Assembly: GCA_021811865.1 (NCBI GenBank)
Contig: JAKAQB010000058.1
Coordinates: 1-23,558 of the forward strand
Origin: Actinomycetes bacterium
GTDB taxonomy: Bacteria; Actinomycetota; Acidimicrobiia; Acidimicrobiales; Palsa-688
Direction: 5' to 3'
Length of the DNA: 23,558 nt
The notes beneath the pieces were generated by a model. That model worked only from the letters and a program-made list of their open reading frames with translations, had not been told where the DNA came from and did no database searches. Shown in pieces: positions 14,636 through 21,749 of the stretch; position 1 is the stretch's first letter, and every line of letters begins with the position of its first letter. The position numbers and the translations under genes were made by a program.

Positions 14636-16323
14636 GCCGGCGCGTCCGCCTCGGGATCTGCGGAGGACCCTACGCCAACCCTTACGCGCTCGGTGCCTTC
14701 GTCGACGACGCCCGGCGTCGTGGGTGCGAGCGCCTGTACTGCCTCGGCGATCTGGGCGGCTTCGGGGCAGAGGTCGACGCCCTGTGGCCAATCCTTGTGG
14801 CGAACGACGTGGTCTGCGTGGCCGGCAACTACGACGTCGCCATCGCCCGGGGCGACCCCGACTGCGGCTGCGGGTACCGAGACCCGCGGGACAACGAGTA
14901 CGCCCAGCTCATCTACGACCACACCCGAGCCCATACCTCGCCGGCGTTCGCCGCCTGGATGGGGCACCTCCCGACCGAGCGGCGAGAGCAGATGGGCGGC
15001 GTCGACCTCCACCTCGTGCACGGCTCGCCGCTCGCCCTGAACGACTTCTGGTGGGAGTCGCTCCCCGAGGAGGAGCACGAGCTCCGGGCCAAGACGAGCG
15101 GTGCCGACGTCATCTGCTGCACGCATTCGGGCCTCCCCTGGCAACGCGGGGTCGGCGATCAGCTCGTCGTCAACGTCGGCGTGCTCGGCAAGCCGGCCAA
15201 CGACGGCCGCAACGAGGTCTGGTACGCCGTCCTCGACGTCTGCGACGGCAAGGCGACGGCCGAGCTCGTCCCCCTCGCCTACGACTGGGCCACCCAGGCC
15301 GCCTCGATGCGCGAGCACGGGCTGCCGGAGCCCTTCGCCGAGACGATCGAGACCGGCTGGTGGACGACCTGCATCGAGGTGCTCCCACCCACTGAGCGCG
15401 CCCGCGGCCGTTACCACCTGTATCGCTCCTCGCTGCCGAAGCGCTTCTCACCGGTCGGCGGCACCTGGGGCGACGTGCCGACCGACGACGAAGCAGGCAG
15501 CCGCCCTGTCGTCACCCTCTTCGGGAGCGCCTGGTTCCCGCCGCGGCTGTGGATCTACACGAACTTTCACTGCAACCTCGCCTGCGACTACTGCGCCGTC
15601 GCATCGTCGCCACGCGCCGCGCGCCGGGCGCTGTCGATCGACCAGGTGCGATCGATCGTCGACGAGGCGCTCGCCGAGGGCTTTCAAGAGCTGTACTTCA
15701 CCGGTGGCGAGCCGTTCTTGCACCCCGAGATCACCGACATGCTCGTCCACGCCGCCGAGCGCACGACCACCGTCGTCCTCACCAACGCCATGCTCTTTCG
15801 GGGTCGCCGCCGCGAGGGCCTCGACGCGCTGGCCGGGCGACCGAACCTCACCGTCCAGACCTCCCTCGACGGCGCCACCGCTTCGACCCACGACGCGCAC
15901 CGAGGCGCCGGCAGCTTCGCCCGCACGATCGACGGCCTCGGGCTCCTTGTCGAGCTCGGCGTCAACGTGCGCGTGGCGCTCACCGAGACGCCAGAGAACC
16001 GAAGCGAGATCCCCGCCGTGCGAGCGCTCCTCGACCACCTCGGCGTGCCGCCTGAGTGCCTGGCCGTCCGTCCGCTCCTTCGGCGCGGGTTTTCGGACTC
16101 GGGACTCGACATCGCCTCGCCGAGCACCGTCCCCGAGCTCACAGTCAGCGCCGAGGGCCTGGCCTGGCACCCGGCTGGGGCAGACCGAGCCTCCAGCCCC
16201 GACATGCACCTCGCCGGACCGGGCGCCTCGCTGGCAGTGGGGAAGCGCCTCGTCACCGAGCGCTTCCTCACCGACCGCCAGGCCGACGGCAGCCTGCCGC
16301 GCCCCTACCGGTGTGCCGTGTGA
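14632..16323 (+). CDS. Metallophosphoesterase-like / radical SAM fusion protein
   Basis: The 563-residue protein joins two domains. Residues 1 to about 250 follow the calcineurin-like phosphoesterase pattern: YCLGDLGGFG (36-45, GDxxG), GNYDVA (65-70, in place of GNHD), LVHGSPL (128-134) and CCTHSGLP (162-169, in place of GHTH). The first metal motif D-x-H is absent; the N-terminus reads GICGGPYANPYAL where DxHGN is expected. Residues ~300-560 form a radical SAM domain with Cys314-x3-Cys318-x2-Cys321 (CNLACDYC), TGGEPFLHPEI and SLDGATASTHDAHRG. There is no SPASM extension; the protein ends PYRCAV. The GTG start overlaps the MFS stop. A sequencing frameshift is unlikely because one continuous frame covers both domains. 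Function is unknown; the N-terminal domain may bind rather than hydrolyse a phosphoester. Confidence 0.85.
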   Translation: MSRRVRLGICGGPYANPYALGAFVDDARRRGCERLYCLGDLGGFGAEVDALWPILVANDVVCVAGNYDVAIARGDPDCGCGYRDPRDNEYAQLIYDHTRAHTSPAFAAWMGHLPTERREQMGGVDLHLVHGSPLALNDFWWESLPEEEHELRAKTSGADVICCTHSGLPWQRGVGDQLVVNVGVLGKPANDGRNEVWYAVLDVCDGKATAELVPLAYDWATQAASMREHGLPEPFAETIETGWWTTCIEVLPPTERARGRYHLYRSSLPKRFSPVGGTWGDVPTDDEAGSRPVVTLFGSAWFPPRLWIYTNFHCNLACDYCAVASSPRAARRALSIDQVRSIVDEALAEGFQELYFTGGEPFLHPEITDMLVHAAERTTTVVLTNAMLFRGRRREGLDALAGRPNLTVQTSLDGATASTHDAHRGAGSFARTIDGLGLLVELGVNVRVALTETPENRSEIPAVRALLDHLGVPPECLAVRPLLRRGFSDSGLDIASPSTVPELTVSAEGLAWHPAGADRASSPDMHLAGPGASLAVGKRLVTERFLTDRQADGSLPRPYRCAV

Positions 16324-16360
16324 GGACCGGCCAACGCGAACGAGATCGGAGGAGGACCCG

Positions 16361-16906
16361 ATGCCACGGTGTGAAAAGGTCTCGATCGACGTCGGCGACC
16401 TGACCGTTGAGCGCCCCGAGGGAACCCGGGTGAGGCTCGCAGACCTCCCCGGCGTCCAGGTACTCATCCTGCTGCGCCACCGCCACTGCCTCCCCTGCCA
16501 CCGGCACCTGGTCGATGCGCAGAATGCGGCCGGCGAGCACTTCCCAGCCGGACTGGTGGCCATCGGCTTCAGCCCCGCCGACCGCTCGGCGGCCATCGCA
16601 CGCCATCTCGGCTGGCGGGGCGACGTCCTTTCCGACCCGAGCCGCCAGCTGTACCGGCGGCTCGGGATCGGCCGGGCGCCGTGGTGGCGCATCTACAACT
16701 GGGGCACCCTCGCCCTCTACGGCCGCGCCATCCTCAAGCGCGAGCACCTCGCCCGGCCGGTCGAGGACACCCGCCAGCTCGGCGGCGACGCCGTCATGGT
16801 GGACGGCACCGTCACCACGCTGTGGCGATCGGTGAGCCCCGACGACCGCCCCCCGCCACACGAGGTGGTCGCCGCCGCCTGTGCGGCTGGGGAGGGCCGA
16901 GAGTGA
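16361..16906 (+). CDS. Peroxiredoxin-like (AhpC/TSA, PRXL2-type) protein
   Basis: The 181-residue protein has a thioredoxin-like fold with the active-site pair Cys43-x2-Cys46 in LLRHRHCLPCHRHL. FSPADRSAAIARHLGW and VLSDPSRQLYRRLGI follow, as in PRXL2/SelL-like AhpC-TSA relatives. Some relatives use selenocysteine at these positions; here both are ordinary Cys codons. ATG 16361 has the strong site CGGAGGAGG eight bases upstream, after a 37-bp gap, the only real gap in the operon. The stop overlaps the next start. Together with the following flavoprotein it may form a reductant chain, reducing a disulfide or an oxidised intermediate. Confidence 0.78.
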   Translation: MPRCEKVSIDVGDLTVERPEGTRVRLADLPGVQVLILLRHRHCLPCHRHLVDAQNAAGEHFPAGLVAIGFSPADRSAAIARHLGWRGDVLSDPSRQLYRRLGIGRAPWWRIYNWGTLALYGRAILKREHLARPVEDTRQLGGDAVMVDGTVTTLWRSVSPDDRPPPHEVVAAACAAGEGRE

Positions 16907-18291
16907 GCAGCCGGGTCCCTACCGGCACCGAGGCCGACCTGCTCGTGATCGGCGGAGGTGCGGGCGGTCTCGCCGCCGCCCGCACCGGGGCGCGGCTCGG
17001 GCGGCGGGTCACCATGATCCAAGACGGGCCGATCGGCGGGGACTGCACCTTCACCGGCTGCGTTCCCTCCAAGACCCTCATCGAGTCCGCCGCACGTGGC
17101 GCCGGGTTCGTCGAGGCGATGGAGCGGGTGCGAGCAACCGTCGCCCGGATTGCCGCCACGGAGACAGCCGAGGTCCTGTCGCGAGAAGGCGTCGAGGTGC
17201 TCGAAGGACGAGCCCGGTTCGTACGCGACCGCACGGTGACCGTCGACGGCCAAGAGATCAGGGCCCGGCGCGTCGTCATCGCCACCGGTTCGGCACCGGT
17301 GATCCCGTCTATCCCGGGGCTTGCCGAGGGCCCGCTGCTCACCAACGAGAACGTCTTCGACCTGAAAGAGCCACCCGCCTCGCTCACCATCGTGGGAGGC
17401 GGGCCGATCGGTTGTGAGCTCGCCCAAGCCTTCGCACGCCTCGGGGTCGCCGTCACCCTCGTCGAGTCGACGAGTCGCCTCCTCCCCAAGGAGGAGCCGT
17501 CCGCCGCCGAGCTCATCGCCCGGGTGCTGGGGCGCGAAGGGGTGGACGTCCGCCTGGACGCGACGGTGCGACGGGTCGAGCGACCGAGCGGTGCCGAGGT
17601 AGTGCTCGTCCTCGGCGACGGCACCGAGATCGTCTGCGAGCGGGTACTGGTCGCCGTCGGCCGGCGGCCCGTCACCGACGGCCTGGACCTCGAGGTGGCC
17701 GGAGTCCGGCTCGACGAGCGAGGCCACATCCGCACCGACCGCCACCTCGCCACCACCGCCAGTGGTACCTACGCGGTCGGCGACGTCACCGGTCGGCTGG
17801 CCTTCACCCACGCCGCCGACGAGATGGGCCGTCTCGCCGCCATCAACGCCCTGCGCAGTCCGCTGCTACTCAGCTTCAAAGACACGGCGAGCCCATGGGT
17901 GATCTTCACCCACCCAGAGGTTGCCCGCGTCGGGATGAGCGAGGCGCAAGCCGCCGCGAGCGGTGGGCGGGTGGCGGTGGTGCCGCTCAGTCAGATCGAC
18001 CGGGCGATCACTGCCGGCGAAGAGGAGGGCTTCGTGAAGCTCATCGCCGGTCCGCGCCGCGTTACGGCCAACCTGGCCGGCGGCCGCATCCTCGGAGCCA
18101 CCATCGTCGCTCCCCGAGCCGGCGAGATGATCCACGAGGTCGCCCTGGCCATGCGTGTCGGCGCCTTCACGGGACGGCTCGCCCAGACGGTGCACGCCTA
18201 TCCCACCTGGTCGACCGGGATTCGCAAGGCCGCCGCCCAGTTCTTCTTCGAGATCGACGGTCGCAAGGCCCGACCAGCAGAACCCGGCTGA
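16903..18291 (+). CDS. FAD-dependent disulfide oxidoreductase (mercuric reductase/lipoamide dehydrogenase-like)
   Basis: The 462-residue flavoprotein has FAD motif LLVIGGGAGGLAAA (13-26), redox pair GGDCTFTGC (Cys48, Cys53) followed by VPSKTLIE, NAD(P) motif VGGGPIGCELAQAF, second FAD motif YAVGDVTG and the C-terminal segment VHAYPTWSTGIRKAA near 430. The usual HPT motif is present as His431-Ala-Tyr-Pro-Thr. There is no N-terminal metal-binding domain and no C-terminal Cys pair, so mercuric reductase activity is not supported. GTG 16903 overlaps the previous stop (GTGA). It is the last gene of the operon, before a hairpin terminator. It most likely supplies electrons to the CxxC peroxiredoxin-like protein just upstream. 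Confidence 0.88.
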   Translation: MSSRVPTGTEADLLVIGGGAGGLAAARTGARLGRRVTMIQDGPIGGDCTFTGCVPSKTLIESAARGAGFVEAMERVRATVARIAATETAEVLSREGVEVLEGRARFVRDRTVTVDGQEIRARRVVIATGSAPVIPSIPGLAEGPLLTNENVFDLKEPPASLTIVGGGPIGCELAQAFARLGVAVTLVESTSRLLPKEEPSAAELIARVLGREGVDVRLDATVRRVERPSGAEVVLVLGDGTEIVCERVLVAVGRRPVTDGLDLEVAGVRLDERGHIRTDRHLATTASGTYAVGDVTGRLAFTHAADEMGRLAAINALRSPLLLSFKDTASPWVIFTHPEVARVGMSEAQAAASGGRVAVVPLSQIDRAITAGEEEGFVKLIAGPRRVTANLAGGRILGATIVAPRAGEMIHEVALAMRVGAFTGRLAQTVHAYPTWSTGIRKAAAQFFFEIDGRKARPAEPG

Positions 18292-18328
18292 ATCGAGGCC
18301 CCCTCGACAGATGGCGACATGGCGGGCA

Positions 18329-18355
18329 CCGTCAGGTCGGAGGCGGACCTGACGG
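18329..18355. terminator. Bidirectional hairpin between convergent genes
   Basis: CCGTCAGGTC (18329-18338) and GACCTGACGG (18346-18355) form a perfect 10-bp stem with a 7-nt loop. It lies in the 69-bp gap between the end of the eight-gene operon and the end of the convergent glutaredoxin gene. It has no T-run on either side, which is common in actinobacterial terminators. Confidence 0.65.
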
Positions 18356-18360
18356 GCGTG

Positions 18361-18696
18361 TCAGCTGCTTCGTGGCGCGAGACCGAGTCGCCGGAGCGCA
18401 TCACGCAGCCGACGCCCGGCGTTCGACGAGGGATGGCGCGTCCCTTGAGGCGCGCCGCCGCCGGCGACGTCGAGCACCTTGCGAACCGTGGCAACCGACG
18501 GGTTGACCAGAGCCACCTCTCCGACGAAAACCGTGGGGACCGTTTCGTTCCCACCGGCCACTTCGCGCACCTTCGCAGCAGCGTCGGGGTCCTCCCAGAT
18601 GTTGAACTCCATCGTGGCGATCCCGGCCCGTCTGAGTCCCCGACGCAGCAGGGCGCACCACGGGCAGCCCGTCCGCCAATAGAGGGCCACCAGCAT
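18361..18696 (-). CDS. Glutaredoxin-family protein (CPWC)
   Basis: The 111-residue thiol oxidoreductase has VALYWRTGCPWCALLRRGL with Cys11 and Cys14, the cis-Pro loop ETVPTVFVG (51-59) and the C-terminal region ALVNPSVATVRKVL. In actinobacteria, proteins of this type act as mycoredoxins or glutaredoxins on mixed disulfides. I chose ATG 18696, with GGAG six bases upstream; a GTG at 18714 would add six residues. A tail of about 30 residues (GAPQGTRHPSS...RRLGLAPRSS) follows the fold. It ends just past the terminator shared with the operon. Confidence 0.85.
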   Translation of the reverse strand: MLVALYWRTGCPWCALLRRGLRRAGIATMEFNIWEDPDAAAKVREVAGGNETVPTVFVGEVALVNPSVATVRKVLDVAGGGAPQGTRHPSSNAGRRLRDALRRLGLAPRSS

Positions 18697-18785
18697 CGAT
18701 GGCTCCGTGGCGCTCACGCCAGGGGAACTCCGCGACAGGGTCGCGGCATTCCCAGCAGAGCGTGCGATCCGTCCCTCACCGGGGC

Positions 18786-18980
18786 TCATCCACGCTGACG
18801 GCCACCGACCAGGTAGCCGACGCTCGCCACCACGTAGGGGGTGACGTAGTTGACGGCGAGACGGACCCAGAGCACCCAGCCCCACTGGCCCCGGGCAATC
18901 TGGTCACCCTCGTTGGCGGCGGAGAGGATGGTCCCGACTACGACGGCCACCGGCAATGCGGCTCGGACCGTTGCGCCGCC
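18786..18980 (-). pseudogene. nrtS: nrtS-like nitrate/nitrite transporter fragment
   Basis: On the minus strand a frame ending at TGA 18788-18786 encodes VRAALPVAVVVGTILSAANE followed by GDQIARGQWGWVLWVRLAVN and YVTPYVVASVGYLVGGRQRG. The blocks VVGTIL..ANEGD and RLAVNYVTPYVVAS, each within a membrane helix, match the small two-helix NrtS family. The 5' end is lost: sequence past about 18980 belongs to an IS3 transposase on the other strand, and no start codon with a ribosome site remains. NrtS proteins take up nitrate or nitrite. This copy appears cut by the insertion and is probably silent. Confidence 0.65.
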
Positions 18981-18982
18981 GT

Positions 18983-19138
18983 CAAAGGATGCGCTTCGCC
19001 ACGCGCGCTGACGCGCGCAAAGCGATCATCGCCTGGATCAACCACTACAACGCGGTGCGCCTGCACAGTTCGCTCGGAAATGTGCCGCCGATCGAGTGGG
19101 AGCTACGCTTCGCCCGTCAACGTCTTCAAGGCGCATAA
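18983..19138 (+). pseudogene. IS3-family transposase C-terminal fragment
   Basis: The segment encodes RMRFATRADARKAIIAWINH then YNAVRLHSSLGNVPPIEWEL, the typical end of an IS3-group DDE integrase (YNxxRxHSSLG...P). It includes the catalytic-core tail but no D,D,E set. The frame ends at TAA 19136-19138. No terminal repeats were found, so this is a scar of an IS3-type element, and it joins directly to the truncated nrtS. Confidence 0.85.
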
Positions 19139-19142
19139 CCGC

Positions 19143-19346
19143 GTGTCCGGCCGCCGGGGGGAAGGCCAGACGGTCCCCTTCGGAGAGGTGGTGCGGTTCA
19201 CGGGACTCGGCCGCCGCGCTGTCGTCGATCTCATCCGAGCCAGAGTGTTCGAGGAGGTTCCTGGGCGTCGAGGCGGGTGTGAGGTCAAAGCATCGAGCCT
19301 CGAAGACTGGCTTGCGGAGGACCGTGTCGACCACCACATGGCTTGA
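19143..19346 (+). CDS. Small HTH (excisionase/MerR-like) protein, possibly truncated
   Basis: From GTG 19143 the frame encodes 67 residues. FGEVVRFTGLGRRAVVDLIR looks like the helix-turn-helix of excisionase-type HTH_17 proteins, and CEVKASSLEDWLAED fits the wing and last helix of that fold. Such proteins act as recombination directionality factors or small regulators. There is no good ribosome site, and the gene begins four bases after the IS3 fragment, so it may be a 5'-truncated remnant. A mobile-element origin fits the neighbours. Confidence 0.5.
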   Translation: MSGRRGEGQTVPFGEVVRFTGLGRRAVVDLIRARVFEEVPGRRGGCEVKASSLEDWLAEDRVDHHMA

Positions 19347-19390
19347 CCGAAGCGTCAGGTGCGCACGTTCGTCGGGTCGCAACGAAGGGG

Positions 19391-19666
19391 TCATCCCTTG
19401 AGGTGCTCGTCGAAGAAGGGTGACGATGCGGTCCCGCGCGTCTGCCGCCGCCGCCCCGTCGTGTCCGGGTCCAGGCAATAGCCTTCGCATGACGGTGAAG
19501 TGGATGGGAGTCTTGTCGCCCGCCCCCTCGTGGTCGCCCATGAAGCCGTGGGCCGCCTCTGGTTACTTCTCCACACTTCCAGCTTTCGTCAGCGCCGTCT
19601 CGAGCCGAGCAGCCGCCCCCGGCAGCGTGCCGTTGTTGGCGCCGTCGCTGGCGAAGATGGCCGGAT
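19391..19666 (-). pseudogene. Dienelactone hydrolase-like C-terminal remnant
   Basis: Read on the minus strand, the frame gives ARLETALTKAGSVEK, an in-frame TAA (19565-19563), then PEAAHGFMGDHEGAGDKTPI, and later DARDRIVT. The catalytic-His context AHGF and the ARLE.AL..AG block match the C-terminus of dienelactone/alpha-beta hydrolases. After RIVT the frame is lost, but one frame over it ends FFDEHLKG and TGA at 19393-19391, as the family does. One extra base near 19418-19420 explains this. A nonsense codon plus a frameshift and a missing N-terminal half mark a dead gene. The upstream end runs into the stop of the DUF190 gene. Confidence 0.7.
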
Positions 19667-20008
19667 CTACGTGTCGACGATCTCCACCTCGTCTATCGCG
19701 ATGAAGACATCACTGACGAGTGCACCGATGTCCTCCAAGAAGGCGTCGATTCGCTCAGGCACGTCGATGATCACGATCGCTTGCGTCGAGTCCTCCGACA
19801 GGAGGTGGGTGTGGTGGAGGCGGCCATCGGAGCCGTAACCGAGATGGCCTTGGAAGACGGTGACCCCGGCGAGCCCAGCCTTTCGCACCCACTTCAGGAT
19901 CTCGAAGAAGATGGACTTGTGCCCGATCCGGTCGCGGTGGTTGACGAAGATGGTGAGTCGCTTACCCGGACGGGCTGCGTGTCGCTCGACGAACGGCTGG
20001 AGGGTCAT
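19667..20008 (-). CDS. DUF190 protein (first of a divergent pair)
   Basis: The 113-residue protein matches DUF190: KRLTIFVNHRDRIGHKSIFF, WVRKAGLAGVTVFQGHLGYG, DGRLHHTHLL, then a strand-helix VIIDVPERIDAFLEDIGALV. The family has a PII-like small alpha/beta fold and is often found near fluoride channels (CrcB), but its role is not settled. I chose ATG 20008 with GGAGGGG upstream; the frame stays open much further but without homology. It starts 69 bp from a second, divergent DUF190 gene, so they share a control region. Confidence 0.85.
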   Translation of the reverse strand: MTLQPFVERHAARPGKRLTIFVNHRDRIGHKSIFFEILKWVRKAGLAGVTVFQGHLGYGSDGRLHHTHLLSEDSTQAIVIIDVPERIDAFLEDIGALVSDVFIAIDEVEIVDT

Positions 20009-20077
20009 GTCAGCCCCTCCAGCGTCTCTGTGGCGGCGCGCTACGTTGGTGGCACGCGCTGAGGACGGGAGGTCGTC

Positions 20078-20458
20078 GTGGTCGACGAGCGGCCAGGGAT
20101 CCGGCTGATGGTCTTCTTGACCGAGGACGACCGCAGCAGTCGCCGCCCCCTCTACCAAGCTCTCCTCGACCGGGCTCGTGAGGACGGGTTGGCCGGGGCC
20201 ACGGTGTGGCGCGGGGTGGAGGGGTTTGGCCCATCGGGCAGGCTGCGCACGACCCGATTCCCCGACATGGCCACGGGCCTGCCGCTCGCCGTCGAGGTGA
20301 TCGACGTGGCCGAACGGATCGATGCATTCGTGTCGGGGGTGAAGGAGCTGGCGCCCGGAGCGCTCGTGACCCGCGAACCGGTACACATGGCGCGGCGCGA
20401 GCTGGAGACTCCTCGCCCCCTCGACGACCCGAGTCCCAAGGCTGGCAGGCGCCCTTAG
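20078..20458 (+). CDS. DUF190 protein (second of a divergent pair)
   Basis: The 126-residue protein has IRLMVFLTEDDRSSRRPLYQ, DRAREDGLAGATVWRGVEGF, SGRLRTTRFPDMA and VEVIDVAERIDAFVSGVKEL. It parallels the minus-strand DUF190 protein block by block, so the two are paralogues. The C-terminus adds about 25 residues. GTG 20078 has GGGAGGT upstream. It converges on the degV-like gene, with overlapping stop codons (TTAG at 20455-20458). Function is unknown; a heteromeric pair with its neighbour is possible. Confidence 0.83.
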   Translation: MVDERPGIRLMVFLTEDDRSSRRPLYQALLDRAREDGLAGATVWRGVEGFGPSGRLRTTRFPDMATGLPLAVEVIDVAERIDAFVSGVKELAPGALVTREPVHMARRELETPRPLDDPSPKAGRRP

Positions 20459-21282
20459 GCATCGGCCAGGTCGGTCATCACGCCGACCACGACGGCGTCG
20501 GCCCCGACATGTACGCCGGCCGTGGGGTCGATGGGCGAGACGAACTCCGGACGTCGGCCAAAGGACTCGCTCAGCTGATCGACGATGTCGTCGAGGTCGT
20601 CGGCGTCACCGTGGCCGAGCGCCCATCGGGTGATCGTCGATCCGCTGGACTGACTGGCGTGGGTGACCAGGTGACGGACGGCCCTCGTGCGGTCCTTGGG
20701 CTGGTCGAGGATGACGGCCCTGCCTCGTACTGCTGCGACGACCGGTCGCATCCCCGCCAAATGGTGGTCGGGCAGCAAGCCGGCACGCCCGCTTCGGCGG
20801 AGGGCGCCCACGTCCTGGACGATGAGGAAGGTATGTAATCGCTCAGGGAGATCCTGGGCGACCTCGATGATGGAGGTGGCGCCGCCCGGATCGCGAGCAA
20901 CTCGATCGAGGGCCGCGACGAGAAGACCCGCACCGACGCTGAGCGAGCGGGTGTCCACGACGACGACGCCAGCACCTGCCCGTTGGCATGCTTCGTGTGC
21001 CCTTGCGACCGTCGCACTGAGCTGCGCCGACACGTGGAGGGCGATGACGAGGTCGGTATGACGGTAGGCCTCGGCGAGGGCGCTGACGGTCGGAGGGGTG
21101 GTGGAGAAGGCGGCACCGGCGCGAAGGGCCTTCCAGAACTGGTCGCTGTCTCCCGCGAAGCGCTCGCCGTCGATCCACACCTCCCCTGACACCACTCGCA
21201 CTCGCTCGCTCTTTGGCAGCACCTCTGGAAGGTCGACGGCGGAATCGGTGACGATCAGCATCGGCGCCGCCTCGAGGCTCAC
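20455..21282 (-). CDS. DegV-family protein
   Basis: The 275-residue protein follows the DegV pattern: MLIVTDSAVDLPEVLPKSERV at the start, then FSTTPPTVSALAEAY, LVIALHVSAQLSATVARA, VVVVDTRSLSVGAGLLV and LIVQDVGALRRSGRAG. DegV-family proteins bind fatty acids, and the related FakB proteins hand them to a kinase. No FakA kinase is visible here. A GTG start at 21282 overlaps the universal-stress-protein stop (GTGA); the ATG at 21261 is an alternative that fits the conserved start. It is the last gene of the hyfB-like, usp, degV run. Confidence 0.88.
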   Translation of the reverse strand: MSLEAAPMLIVTDSAVDLPEVLPKSERVRVVSGEVWIDGERFAGDSDQFWKALRAGAAFSTTPPTVSALAEAYRHTDLVIALHVSAQLSATVARAHEACQRAGAGVVVVDTRSLSVGAGLLVAALDRVARDPGGATSIIEVAQDLPERLHTFLIVQDVGALRRSGRAGLLPDHHLAGMRPVVAAVRGRAVILDQPKDRTRAVRHLVTHASQSSGSTITRWALGHGDADDLDDIVDQLSESFGRRPEFVSPIDPTAGVHVGADAVVVGVMTDLADA

Positions 21283-21734
21283 GCCTCTCCTGGTTCGCCG
21301 TCGCCGACGAGCAGGAGGGGACAGTGTGCCTTCTCGGCCAGATCGCGGGCCATGCGTCCGAGCCCGCCGTGGGCGGCGCGCTCACGACCGTGACGGCCGA
21401 CCACCAGCAGGTCGAAGCCGCGTTCGTCGGCGTAGGCGGCGAGCGAGAGGGCCGGATGATCGCCGGCGACCACGTGGACGGTGCTCTTCGTCTCTCCTCG
21501 CGAGCTCGCAGTGAGCTCGCGCTCGGCCGCCGCTCGAAGAGGCATCGACTCGGCGTCGAAGGCTTCCCGCCGATCCTCTTCGGTCTCACCGTGACTGGTC
21601 GGGACGACGACGAGGACGGTCACCTCGCCGCCGGCGACCGAGGCCAGGGCGGCTCCCGCCCGCAGCGCCTCGCAGGCGTCCCGCGACCCGTCGAATCCGA
21701 CCAGGATGCGCCTGAACACCCTCTTCCTTTCCAT
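21279..21734 (-). CDS. Universal stress protein (UspA family)
   Basis: The 151-residue single-domain protein has the first strand RRILVGFDGSRDACEALRAG and the ATP-loop region VVGRHGRERAAHGGLGRMARDLAEKAHCPLLLV. The spacing G-2x-G-9x-G is kept, but the following Ser/Thr is Arg, so nucleotide binding may be altered. A ribosome site AGGAAGGAG precedes the ATG and sits just past the stop of the membrane-protein gene. It probably responds to energy or redox stress together with that protein. Confidence 0.9.
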   Translation of the reverse strand: MERKRVFRRILVGFDGSRDACEALRAGAALASVAGGEVTVLVVVPTSHGETEEDRREAFDAESMPLRAAAERELTASSRGETKSTVHVVAGDHPALSLAAYADERGFDLLVVGRHGRERAAHGGLGRMARDLAEKAHCPLLLVGDGEPGEA

Positions 21735-21749
21735 TCCGGTTGCTCCTTC

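Noticed and set aside
16361..16906. Selenocysteine use (UGA) in the peroxiredoxin-like active site
   Set aside because: Both active-site positions are TGC codons; no in-frame TGA is read through.
16903..18291. Bona fide mercuric reductase (merA) and a mer operon
   Set aside because: No N-terminal metal-binding domain, no C-terminal Cys pair, and no merR, merT or merP nearby; the same holds for the reductase at 6385-7740.
18699..19142. One long plus-strand protein ending at 19346
   Set aside because: The upstream part crosses the nrtS and IS3 fragments in other frames; only the HTH part from 19143 looks real.
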